Assembly (NCBI GenBank): GCA_002344565.1
Contig: DDTZ01000157.1
Span: 23,846-30,208 of the forward strand
Direction of reading: 5' to 3'
DNA from: Bdellovibrionaceae bacterium UBA2351
GTDB taxonomy: Bacteria; Bdellovibrionota; Bdellovibrionia; Bdellovibrionales; Bdellovibrionaceae
Length of the DNA stretch: 6,363 nt
In this document: positions 1-6,363 of the stretch, piece after piece
How the letters are laid out: the number at the start of each line of letters is the position of its first letter
How positions within the stretch are numbered: the first letter of the stretch is position 1
Translations under genes and position numbers: made by a program
The notes under the pieces: model-generated
What the model was told of the DNA's origin: nothing
The model's database searches: none
What the model saw: only the letters and a program-made list of their open reading frames with translations

Positions 1-2
1 CA

Positions 3-1568
3 GACCCTTCAAAAACCCAAGCGGACGTGTGTACTGTGCCTGGGGGGTGTCCGACACCATCGACAGAAGCGAAAAACGCCAAGGCAATTGAAAAATTTAG
101 TTCAGAATGGTGTTGCGAGCGAATAAGTGAGCGATTTGAAGTTCTAGGTTTCACAACAATGAAAGATGTTAAGCCTAACGAGCGAGTGTGTAATGAGTTA
201 ACAAATAAAGATACAGACACGGGATACTGCGAGGGTGCGTTCTGCACGAAAACCATTGGTGACTGTTTAAAAAACTTCGCGAGTGTATTCTTGCGCGATT
301 TTTTCAGTTCACTAGTCAGTAGTTTTGATGTCTTGGGTTGGGGATCGCAGTTAATGACAATGGTTAAAGAACTTATCAGTAATCCGTACGAGGCAGCCCA
401 AAATATAGTAAAAAATATGTTCGGCTTTGACGGTGACTACATGGGTTGCTTGAACAAGAAATCTCAGTCGCAATATGTGTGTCAGATGATCGGTAAATTT
501 GCTGGCAGTAGCGCCGGTTTTTCTGCGGGCTTAGGTGGCATCATCGGTTTAGCCCGGGGAACCTTTGCTGGAGTGGCTGGTAAAATGGCAAAAGACCCAA
601 CCGCAAAAATAATTAAACCCGCGCTAAAAGAAGCCGCGAAGTCGGGTGCTAAAGCCGCTGCTGCGGGGACTGTTTGGCCGTACTACGCGGCTCGAGGCGC
701 TATTAAAGGAACCGCCGCCGTTGTTAAAGGAACCTGGAGACACACTCCATTTATCGCTGGTAAAGCGGCACGCGTAACCGTGTCGGCAATTCCTGAAGCT
801 GTTGGTCGCGCCGCAAATATGACGGGCAGATGGGTGGGCAAGCGCGCTGGTGACGACGCCGCACAAGTGAGTCAAGCACTGCAAAATGCCGGAGCACGTA
901 GGGTTCAGCGAGCTAAAGATATTCGCGCGGGCGATGGAACCAAGATGACATCAAACTCGGCTCCTAAAGCCAATGCGAAATTTGATCCGGTTATTAATCA
1001 AGCTGAAGCGGGTGTTAAAGCTCTTGATGATCAACTATCTGCTCTTAAAGCCGAACAAACAAAGTTAATGGAAGGCGCAACGATACGCAATGGAAACCCT
1101 AACTTCGGAACGAACACCTCCAAGTTTGCAGAGTTTAGTCGTAACAACACAAAAATTAACGAGCTAAATAAAGCCAAAGAGGCAGCTAGTAATGAGTTGT
1201 TAGAACTAAGAAAAGCAAAAGCGAAAGCTCTTGAGCAAGAACTTGAAGGTATTAAAGCAACGAGCAACAATACTCGAAACAATTTTAAGGGCACAGTTCT
1301 CGGCGTAGGAGCGGCGGGAAGTCAGTATCCTGCCACTAACAAGAAATCAGATAAAGATCCGGCTCAGCCAGCGCCATCTTCAAAAGATAACGTTCCCTTG
1401 GCGGCGCCAGTTCAAGGTGTCGGCACAGGTGATGGAGTTCCAAAACCAAAACCAACTGATAAAAAAGCAGAACCACCAGCTGCGGCTCCAGCTGCTTCAG
1501 CGCCAGCCGCGACCACTCCGCCACCCGATGCGGGGGATAGCGGTCCAGGGCCTCAGCCCGAAATGTAA
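3..1568 (+). CDS. Partial hypothetical protein: Cys-rich head, coiled coil, Pro/Ala-rich tail (5' end missing)
   Basis: I do not recognise this protein. The frame is open to the left edge, so the GTG at position 27 is probably an internal Val codon; no ribosome binding site precedes it. Residues are numbered from that GTG; 513 follow, with 8 more codons before it. All ten cysteines (2, 8, 29, 30, 55, 68, 73, 80, 141, 152) lie in the first 152 residues, which suggests disulfides in an exported protein, although any signal peptide would be upstream of the window. Residues about 157-188 are Gly/Ala-rich and mildly hydrophobic. Residues about 190-300 are basic and Ala-rich. Residues about 320-410 have heptad-like Leu/Ala spacing with many Lys and Glu, suggesting a coiled coil. 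Residues about 440-513 are low-complexity Pro/Ala/Lys. The TAA stop lies three bases from the convergent mfd stop. A surface or periplasmic structural role is possible, but this is inference. That the frame is coding is fairly sure; function is unknown. Confidence 0.8.
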   Translation, partial: DPSKTQADVCTVPGGCPTPSTEAKNAKAIEKFSSEWCCERISERFEVLGFTTMKDVKPNERVCNELTNKDTDTGYCEGAFCTKTIGDCLKNFASVFLRDFFSSLVSSFDVLGWGSQLMTMVKELISNPYEAAQNIVKNMFGFDGDYMGCLNKKSQSQYVCQMIGKFAGSSAGFSAGLGGIIGLARGTFAGVAGKMAKDPTAKIIKPALKEAAKSGAKAAAAGTVWPYYAARGAIKGTAAVVKGTWRHTPFIAGKAARVTVSAIPEAVGRAANMTGRWVGKRAGDDAAQVSQALQNAGARRVQRAKDIRAGDGTKMTSNSAPKANAKFDPVINQAEAGVKALDDQLSALKAEQTKLMEGATIRNGNPNFGTNTSKFAEFSRNNTKINELNKAKEAASNELLELRKAKAKALEQELEGIKATSNNTRNNFKGTVLGVGAAGSQYPATNKKSDKDPAQPAPSSKDNVPLAAPVQGVGTGDGVPKPKPTDKKAEPPAAAPAASAPAATTPPPDAGDSGPGPQPEM

Positions 1569-1571
1569 TTG

Positions 1572-4500
1572 TTAGTTGAAAATTCCCATTCGGCGAATTA
1601 AAGATTTATTATTGTCTTTAGCTTTCGCCGAGGGATCTTTGGGATCGTTGCCGTCACTGACTGCGAGTAAGTATTTTAGCTCTTCGTATACGGCGGACCA
1701 ATTAATAACGTCCATACGAATATTTAAACGACTATCGGGCATAATCGAATATTTTTTTGGCTCACGCGCAGCGAGTTTGATTGCATCTTGAGGCGCCAGT
1801 TTTGTTTTGTCGCTGAATATTAAAGACACCTTGTTAACGCCGGCACTGACATCACGAACCCCAAGGTCTTTACATAGTTTTCTAACCAGCATTACACCAA
1901 TTAAATTAACGACAGGCTCTGGCAGTGTACCGAACTGATCTTTTAGTTCATCTTCAATTTTTTCTACATCTTCTTCGAGTTTAATTTCCGCTAGAGCTTT
2001 GTAATAACTTAAGCGCATGCGAATATCAGGAATATATTTATCGGGAATCATTGCAGGAATTTTTAAATTAATTTCTGGATCTAAATCATCCTCTGGCTCT
2101 TCACCGCGCGCGGTAGCTAAGGCTTCATTTAATAGATCCATGTACAATTCATAACCAACCGTATTCACATGACCAGATTGCTCATCACCCAAAATGTTTC
2201 CCGAACCACGAAGTTCAAGATCATATTGAGCGATTTTAATGCCGCTACCAAGTTGCGTATTTTCCTGAATGATCTTTAACCGCTCTTGCGCATCTTTATC
2301 TAACTGACGTGCGCGAGGTAATAGTAGGTAACAATAGGCGCGCTGTTTAGAGCGCCCTACGCGACCACGCAATTGATACAACTGCGATAAACCGAACATG
2401 TGCGCCTGATCGATGAACATAGTATTTGCGCGCGCTACGTCCATGCCAGACTCTACAATTGCAGTGCTTACGAGCATATCGATTTCGTGATTGAAAAAAG
2501 CGAGCATTGTTTTTTCAAGTTCTTCTTCGGGCATTTGACCGTGAGCGACCTTCATGCGGACATTGGGGAGCAGTGCTCGCAGTTCATCTGCAACACCGTA
2601 AATCGTTTGAACACGATTGTGAACAAAGTAAATTTGTCCGCCACGGTGAACTTCAGATTCAATGGCTTTACGAATAGTTTCCTCTTCCCACTTACAAATA
2701 AATGTACGCGTTGGAAGACGATCGACAGGGGCTGTGTTAATTAGACTCAAATCACGAATTCCGACCAAGCTCATATTCAGAGTTCGCGGAATCGGCGTCG
2801 CCGACAAAGTTAATGTATCGACAGTGGCTTTAAGTTTCTTGATTTTCTCTTTGTGAAGCACGCCGAACTTCTGTTCTTCATCGACGACCAATAACCCTAA
2901 ATCTTTAAACACGACATCTTTAGAAAAAAGGCGGTGAGTCCCGATTAAAATATCGACCTTACCGTCTTTAAGTTCAACTAATGTTTTCTTGGCATCGGCA
3001 TTACTTACGAAGCGATTAAGTTCGCGAATTTGCACGTCCGGCCAATCTTTAAAACGTTTTTTAAAATTCTCAAAATGCTGAAAACTAAGAACTGTTGTTG
3101 GCGCCAACACGGCGACTTGTTTTTTACTTTCAATAGCAAAGAACACGGCACGCATCGCGACTTCTGTTTTACCGAAACCCACGTCGCCACAAACGAGTCG
3201 ATCCATAGGCTTCGTAGATTTCATGTCTTTATAGATATCGTCGATTGAACGTTGTTGATCTTCTGTTTCTTCATAAGGGAAACCAAATTCAAACTTTTGA
3301 ATTTCGTCCGCGCTCAATGCAAACGGGGGGCGCTGAATCTCGGCACGTTTTGCATAGAGCGCCAATAATTCGCTGGCGATATCTTTAAGATGGTTTTTGA
3401 CTTTGATCTTGGTTTTTTCCCAAGATGTTCCGCCCAGTTTATCCAGCGGAATGGCGCCGGCAGCACCCGAATATTTTTGCAACTGACCCACGCGATAAAC
3501 GGGAAGATAAAGTTTATCTTTTTCTTTATAGGAAAGCTGAATAAACTCGGAATCAACGCCATTTACCGGCATCACCTTTAAGCCTTCGTATTGACCTATC
3601 CCATGTTTAATATGGACGACCAAATCACCGGGTTTTAAATCACCGAAATTTAAACGTTTAGCTTGTTTTTGAAATTCGTCGGATGATGATAAAGTACTTG
3701 AGCGACTCTTTTTTCCAAAGAAATCTTCTTCGCGTAGAAAGATTATTTTTTCATCTTCAATTCGCAAACTTTCAAAACATGGCCTTTGTAAGAAATGAAT
3801 AATTTTGGGATTTTGATTTTGTTCGGAAACAAATGTATCCCAGCGATAGTCTTCGGCTGGAATTCGTCGGAATTCGAAGTCCATAGTTTCGATGTAGTTT
3901 TTTAATCGCTCTGCCTGGGTTGCATTTCTTAGACTTACAAAAATACGATAGTGATCGCGCTTCCACTGAGATAGCTTGTTTTGCAAAGCCAGTGCCCAGG
4001 GTTCAGTGCCGACAGCGGCAGCTAATGATAAATTGGAAAATTCTTGAACTCCAAAAGATCGGTAGTCCAATCGATTGTCGGCTGCTTCACCAGAAATGAT
4101 AGCACTAGAGTTGAAATCAATATTTGAAAAATAAAATTCCTGAGTTTCAAAACCTAGGTTTAAATTCAATTCTTGAGTTTCGCCGCCCGCTAACCATTTA
4201 TCAGAATAGACATCTTCGAGTGCGGGGCGAATCAATGTCTTAGTTGAGTTTCTATATTCACCTTTTAGTTCCGCGAGGGCATCATCGCTAATTCGATGCA
4301 TTTCAAGTGGATCAATATACCAAACCCAAGGTTTCGATGAAAAATGCTCGACGGGTAGTGAGGGGTTTTCGTAGAAACTTGAAATTAAAAACTCGATGCC
4401 GGGGAAAAAATTCTTTTGAACTAACGATCGACTTAAATCATCAATCTCTTCGTGTCGTAGATCGCGGCCTGCCGTCGTTTTTTTAAATCGAGGTACGATA

Positions 4501-5219
4501 TTTTCATACTCACTATCTACATACAGAGTTTCTTTGGCCGGTGTTAACAAGAATGATTTGATTTCGGCTTCACTTTTTAGAGAATCTGTTGAAAAAAATC
4601 GCAAAGTTTCAATCTGATCGCCGAAGAGTTCCACCCGGACCGGCTTTTTCTCGCCGGGGGAAAAGATATCCACAATTCCGCCACGAATGGCAAACTGACC
4701 GACGTCTTCCACCATGGGCGCAGACTCGTAACCAAGATCAGTCAAATAGGCCGATAAATTTTCTGGTAAACTATCGCCAATCTTAAACAATTTCGTAGTT
4801 TCGATGAGTACATCCACAGGCATTGTCTTTTGTTGAAGGCCCAAAAAAGAGGCAATAAATACTTCGCCCGGCTTTGCGTTTTGCGCACGACTTAAAAAAA
4901 GTAGCCTATCTCTTAGAGCGTGAGGCGAAGGGTATAACCCGGAATATGGGGACACATCGAATTCAGTCAGCAGATAAACTTTTTTGTTCGGATCAAAAAA
5001 CTCGATGGCATTCGCTAGTTTAGCGCAATCCGAATCTTTGGGTAATACGAACAAATGAGGCTGGGTATTCAACCGTCGCGAATTTGAAAAGGCTATAAAA
5101 TAGGCAACGGAAAGCAAAGACGATGAGCCAATGATCGAAAGCTTCGAGTCGTGATTCTTGTCGGCGAGCACGCGCTCGATTTGTGATTCTAAATGTGGAT
5201 TCAAAGTTTCAAAACTCAT
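1572..5219 (-). CDS. mfd: Transcription-repair coupling factor Mfd (complete, 1215 aa)
   Basis: Mfd is a cytoplasmic ATP-dependent DNA translocase that binds stalled RNA polymerase, pushes it off the DNA and recruits UvrA to start nucleotide excision repair of the template strand. The UvrB-like N-terminal module spans about 1-350. Its R179, R195 and F199 align with E. coli R165, R181 and F185, the UvrA-contacting residues. The P-loop of this module is degenerate, as expected. The RNA polymerase interaction domain starts near 528 (VVHIKHGIGQYEGL). The superfamily 2 motor follows: Walker A GFGKT at 681-685, DEEQ at 780-783, SATPIPR at 806-812 and the arginine-finger motif RGRVGR at 951-956. The TRG region (about 990-1017) and the D7 regulatory domain with YIPDIRMRLSYYKALA (1062-1077) complete it. 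The protein is slightly longer than E. coli Mfd (1148 aa), partly through a charged C-terminal tail from about 1188. The ATG start fits the family; the only nearby Shine-Dalgarno candidate is a weak GGGTG eight bases upstream. No catalytic motif is missing and no frameshift is seen. Confidence 0.98.
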   Translation of the reverse strand: MSFETLNPHLESQIERVLADKNHDSKLSIIGSSSLLSVAYFIAFSNSRRLNTQPHLFVLPKDSDCAKLANAIEFFDPNKKVYLLTEFDVSPYSGLYPSPHALRDRLLFLSRAQNAKPGEVFIASFLGLQQKTMPVDVLIETTKLFKIGDSLPENLSAYLTDLGYESAPMVEDVGQFAIRGGIVDIFSPGEKKPVRVELFGDQIETLRFFSTDSLKSEAEIKSFLLTPAKETLYVDSEYENIVPRFKKTTAGRDLRHEEIDDLSRSLVQKNFFPGIEFLISSFYENPSLPVEHFSSKPWVWYIDPLEMHRISDDALAELKGEYRNSTKTLIRPALEDVYSDKWLAGGETQELNLNLGFETQEFYFSNIDFNSSAIISGEAADNRLDYRSFGVQEFSNLSLAAAVGTEPWALALQNKLSQWKRDHYRIFVSLRNATQAERLKNYIETMDFEFRRIPAEDYRWDTFVSEQNQNPKIIHFLQRPCFESLRIEDEKIIFLREEDFFGKKSRSSTLSSSDEFQKQAKRLNFGDLKPGDLVVHIKHGIGQYEGLKVMPVNGVDSEFIQLSYKEKDKLYLPVYRVGQLQKYSGAAGAIPLDKLGGTSWEKTKIKVKNHLKDIASELLALYAKRAEIQRPPFALSADEIQKFEFGFPYEETEDQQRSIDDIYKDMKSTKPMDRLVCGDVGFGKTEVAMRAVFFAIESKKQVAVLAPTTVLSFQHFENFKKRFKDWPDVQIRELNRFVSNADAKKTLVELKDGKVDILIGTHRLFSKDVVFKDLGLLVVDEEQKFGVLHKEKIKKLKATVDTLTLSATPIPRTLNMSLVGIRDLSLINTAPVDRLPTRTFICKWEEETIRKAIESEVHRGGQIYFVHNRVQTIYGVADELRALLPNVRMKVAHGQMPEEELEKTMLAFFNHEIDMLVSTAIVESGMDVARANTMFIDQAHMFGLSQLYQLRGRVGRSKQRAYCYLLLPRARQLDKDAQERLKIIQENTQLGSGIKIAQYDLELRGSGNILGDEQSGHVNTVGYELYMDLLNEALATARGEEPEDDLDPEINLKIPAMIPDKYIPDIRMRLSYYKALAEIKLEEDVEKIEDELKDQFGTLPEPVVNLIGVMLVRKLCKDLGVRDVSAGVNKVSLIFSDKTKLAPQDAIKLAAREPKKYSIMPDSRLNIRMDVINWSAVYEELKYLLAVSDGNDPKDPSAKAKDNNKSLIRRMGIFN

Positions 5220-5246
5220 CGCTACGCACCCAGTTAAAACGTTCAG

Positions 5247-5267
5247 ATATATTTCTTGGAAATATAT
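5247..5267. repeat. Perfect inverted repeat, 9-bp arms with 3-base centre, in the divergent mfd/nuoA promoter region
   Basis: The left arm is atatatttc (5247-5255), the centre ttg (5256-5258) and the right arm gaaatatat (5259-5267); all nine pairs match. It lies 27 bases upstream of the mfd start codon and 67 upstream of nuoA. It contains five bases of the predicted nuo -35 box and the weak mfd -10 candidate. It could be an operator for a dimeric regulator. AT-rich promoter DNA also produces such symmetry by chance, and no T-run follows that would make it a terminator. Confidence 0.5.
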
Positions 5268-5277
5268 GTAATGACAA
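5249..5277 (-). promoter_or_regulatory. Possible weak sigma-70 promoter for mfd
   Basis: On the minus strand TTGTCA (5277-5272) matches the -35 consensus at five of six positions. After a 17-base spacer comes AAATAT (5254-5249), a poor -10 match at three of six. The transcript would begin near 5242, leaving a short leader of about 23 bases. An alternative is the better -10 hexamer TATACT (5282-5277), but it lacks a convincing -35. Some mfd promoter must lie in or near this intergenic region because the gene upstream is divergent; which hexamers are used is uncertain. Confidence 0.3.
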
Positions 5278-5284
5278 GTATAAA
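5256..5284 (+). promoter_or_regulatory. Predicted sigma-70-type promoter for nuoA-nuoH
   Basis: TTGGAA (5256-5261, four of six to the -35 consensus) is separated by exactly 17 bases from TATAAA (5279-5284, five of six to the -10 consensus). Transcription would start near 5291, giving a leader of about 44 bases before nuoA that includes a run of seven T (5303-5309). The -35 hexamer starts at the centre of the inverted repeat at 5247-5267, so a protein bound there would be expected to interfere with the polymerase. Predicted from pattern only. Confidence 0.6.
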
Positions 5285-5322
5285 TTTAGTTTGCACGTGT
5301 CTTTTTTTAGACCTTAGTCAGC

Positions 5323-5328
5323 AAGGAG
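5323..5328 (+). promoter_or_regulatory. Ribosome binding site of nuoA
   Basis: A strong Shine-Dalgarno sequence, aaggag, lies six bases before the ATG at 5335. It fixes the nuoA start and contrasts with the weak site in front of mfd. Confidence 0.85.
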
Positions 5329-5334
5329 TGGGCG

Positions 5335-5724
5335 ATGGCTGAAGCATCAGGTATGCCATTAGGTGGCGTCATATTTTTAACAGTTTTTTTGGCAATATTT
5401 GGAACTTTTTTGATTTTTTTAGCGCGCGCCATTGGTGGTCAGCGAAAAAACAATTCAGCCGTAAAGCGTGATATCTACGAATGCGGTATCCCAGGCCAAG
5501 AAAAACGCGAAACGAAAGTTTCTGTAAAATTCTATCTAACGGCGATTCTTTTTATTCTTTTCGATATCGAAATTATTTTCATGTACCCATGGGCAATTAC
5601 CTTCCGTGACTTTATCGGCACTGGCCAAGGTACTTTTGTGTTTGTATCGATGATGATCTTTTTGGCGATCTTTATCTTCGGGTTATTCTGGGAAATTAAA
5701 TCTAAAGCTTTAGAGTGGGACTAG
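5335..5724 (+). CDS. nuoA: NADH-quinone oxidoreductase subunit A (NuoA)
   Basis: NuoA is a small inner-membrane subunit of respiratory complex I (NADH:quinone oxidoreductase). It sits at the junction of the peripheral and membrane arms next to NuoH. The 129-residue product has the usual family size and three hydrophobic helices at about 9-32, 64-86 and 99-119. Between helices 1 and 2 is the conserved loop with YECG (48-51), which includes the cysteine known from the homologous ND3 loop near the quinone site. Helix 2 carries the family signature KFYLTAILFILFDIEIIFMYPW (from 65), with the buried acidic pair in FDIE (76-79). The ATG follows a strong Shine-Dalgarno sequence. The gene is the first of an operon driven by the predicted promoter upstream; its stop is 12 bases before nuoH. 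Confidence 0.97.
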   Translation: MAEASGMPLGGVIFLTVFLAIFGTFLIFLARAIGGQRKNNSAVKRDIYECGIPGQEKRETKVSVKFYLTAILFILFDIEIIFMYPWAITFRDFIGTGQGTFVFVSMMIFLAIFIFGLFWEIKSKALEWD

Positions 5725-5725
5725 T

Positions 5726-5730
5726 AGGGG
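5726..5730 (+). promoter_or_regulatory. Ribosome binding site of nuoH
   Basis: The purine-rich agggg directly after the nuoA stop codon lies six bases before the ATG at 5737. It supports that start and tight operon coupling of nuoA and nuoH. Confidence 0.65.
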
Positions 5731-5736
5731 ACTTCA

Positions 5737-6363
5737 ATGGGACAAGACGTTTTTGAAATCACAGTAAATTGTATTAAGTTAGTTTTGATTTTTTTAATGA
5801 TGGTGCAAGCCGTACCTATATTGGTTTGGGTTGAGCGTCGCGGCTCTGCCTTCATCCAAAATCGTTTCGGTCCTAATCGCGTAGGTCCTTTGGGTCTATT
5901 GCAGTTGTTGGCGGACGCGGTGAAGTTCTTAACAAAAGAAGACTTCGCGCCAGATAAAGCGATTCGCCCTCTGTTCTATGCCGCTCCTATCTTTGCATTG
6001 ATCCCGGCAACGTTAGCATTTGCTGCGATTCCAATGTCGGTGCCACTAGAAATCGGTGGTTATGTATTTAAAATTCAAGGTTACGATATGAACGTTGGTA
6101 TCGTGTTTATCTTGGGTGTTTCGTCTTTAGCGGCGTACACAATCTTGATGGCTGGCTGGGGTTCAGCAAGTAAGTTTTCGTTATTAGGTGCTTTGCGCGC
6201 AAGTGCGCAGGTAATCAGTTACGAATTAGCCTTAGGTCTTTCAATCGTAGGTATCATTCTGCTTTTTGGGACATTTAACTTAACTGAAATGATCAATGCT
6301 CAGCAGGGCACATTGAGCTTTAAGGCGTTCGGGCACACCGTCACTTCAGCGTACATTCCAAAC
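5737..6363 (+). CDS. nuoH: NADH-quinone oxidoreductase subunit H (NuoH), partial, 3' end outside window
   Basis: NuoH (ND1 homologue) is the membrane subunit of complex I that forms much of the quinone-binding chamber and links it to the proton-pumping arm. The first 209 codons are visible, about two thirds of the usual length (E. coli NuoH is about 325 aa); the frame runs off the right edge. Helix 1 (about 8-32) leads into ERR (33-35) and the signature RFGPNRVGPLGLLQLLADAVK (from 43), followed by KED (67-69). The second signature, GWGSASKFSLLGALRASAQ (140-158) followed by VISYE, is the conserved loop lining the quinone site. Hydrophobic helices are also seen at about 78-100, 118-139 and 160-180. 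No frameshift or lost key residue is seen. The ATG is chosen because of the Shine-Dalgarno sequence and because the N-terminus aligns with the family. It is co-transcribed with nuoA by position. Confidence 0.96.
   Translation, partial: MGQDVFEITVNCIKLVLIFLMMVQAVPILVWVERRGSAFIQNRFGPNRVGPLGLLQLLADAVKFLTKEDFAPDKAIRPLFYAAPIFALIPATLAFAAIPMSVPLEIGGYVFKIQGYDMNVGIVFILGVSSLAAYTILMAGWGSASKFSLLGALRASAQVISYELALGLSIVGIILLFGTFNLTEMINAQQGTLSFKAFGHTVTSAYIPN

Noticed and set aside
27..29. GTG as the true start of the left gene
   Set aside because: The frame stays open to the window edge, there is no Shine-Dalgarno sequence before this codon, and the following residues do not look like a signal peptide; an upstream start is more likely.
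624..1294. Two minus-strand open frames (624-884 and 1031-1294) under the left gene
   Set aside because: Both are antisense to an open frame continuous over more than 1.5 kb. They arise from its Ala/Lys-rich codons and show no family motif or upstream ribosome binding site.
1548..1559. gggc-ctca-gccc hairpin near the end of the left gene as a terminator
   Set aside because: The stem has only four pairs and no T-run follows on either strand; it lies in coding sequence.
1581..1599. aattc/gaatt inverted repeat just inside the mfd 3' end
   Set aside because: Five AT-rich pairs with a nine-base loop are expected by chance and no T-run is placed correctly.
3030..3248. Plus-strand open frame inside mfd
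   Set aside because: It is the antisense of the Mfd motor region around Walker A, with no ribosome binding site or recognisable protein character; the mfd frame explains the sequence fully.
6193..6202. ttgcgcgcaa palindrome in nuoH
   Set aside because: It encodes part of the highly conserved GALRASAQ segment, so protein constraint is a sufficient explanation.

Overview
The window looks like ordinary chromosomal DNA from a Gram-negative bacterium. I favour a Bdellovibrio-like predator or relative (Bdellovibrionota), but only at moderate confidence. The reasons are the style of the left-hand protein (Cys-rich head, Ala/Lys-rich middle, coiled coil, Pro/Ala tail), a moderately AT-leaning composition by eye, and nuoA followed directly by nuoH. 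No mobile element, CRISPR array, tRNA or rRNA gene was seen.

Layout from left to right. At 3-1568 (+) is the 3' part of an unrecognised gene whose true start lies outside the window. Three bases after its stop codon, at 1572-5219 (-), is the end of a complete mfd gene for the transcription-repair coupling factor, so the two genes converge almost end to end. A 115-base intergenic region (5220-5334) separates mfd from the divergent nuo genes. It holds a good sigma-70-type promoter for nuo, a perfect inverted repeat that includes most of that promoter's -35 box, and a weaker possible mfd promoter on the other strand. nuoA (5335-5724, +) and nuoH (5737 to the window edge, +) follow as the start of an operon for the membrane arm of respiratory complex I.

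Functionally these are separate modules. Mfd removes RNA polymerase stalled at DNA lesions and recruits UvrA for nucleotide excision repair. NuoA and NuoH are neighbouring inner-membrane subunits of NADH:quinone oxidoreductase, at the junction of its peripheral and membrane arms. The left-hand protein is of unknown function. I did not find a clearly novel multi-gene system. The items most worth a second look are the architecture of the left-hand protein, the inverted repeat in the divergent promoter region, and the nuoA-nuoH junction with no peripheral-arm genes between them.
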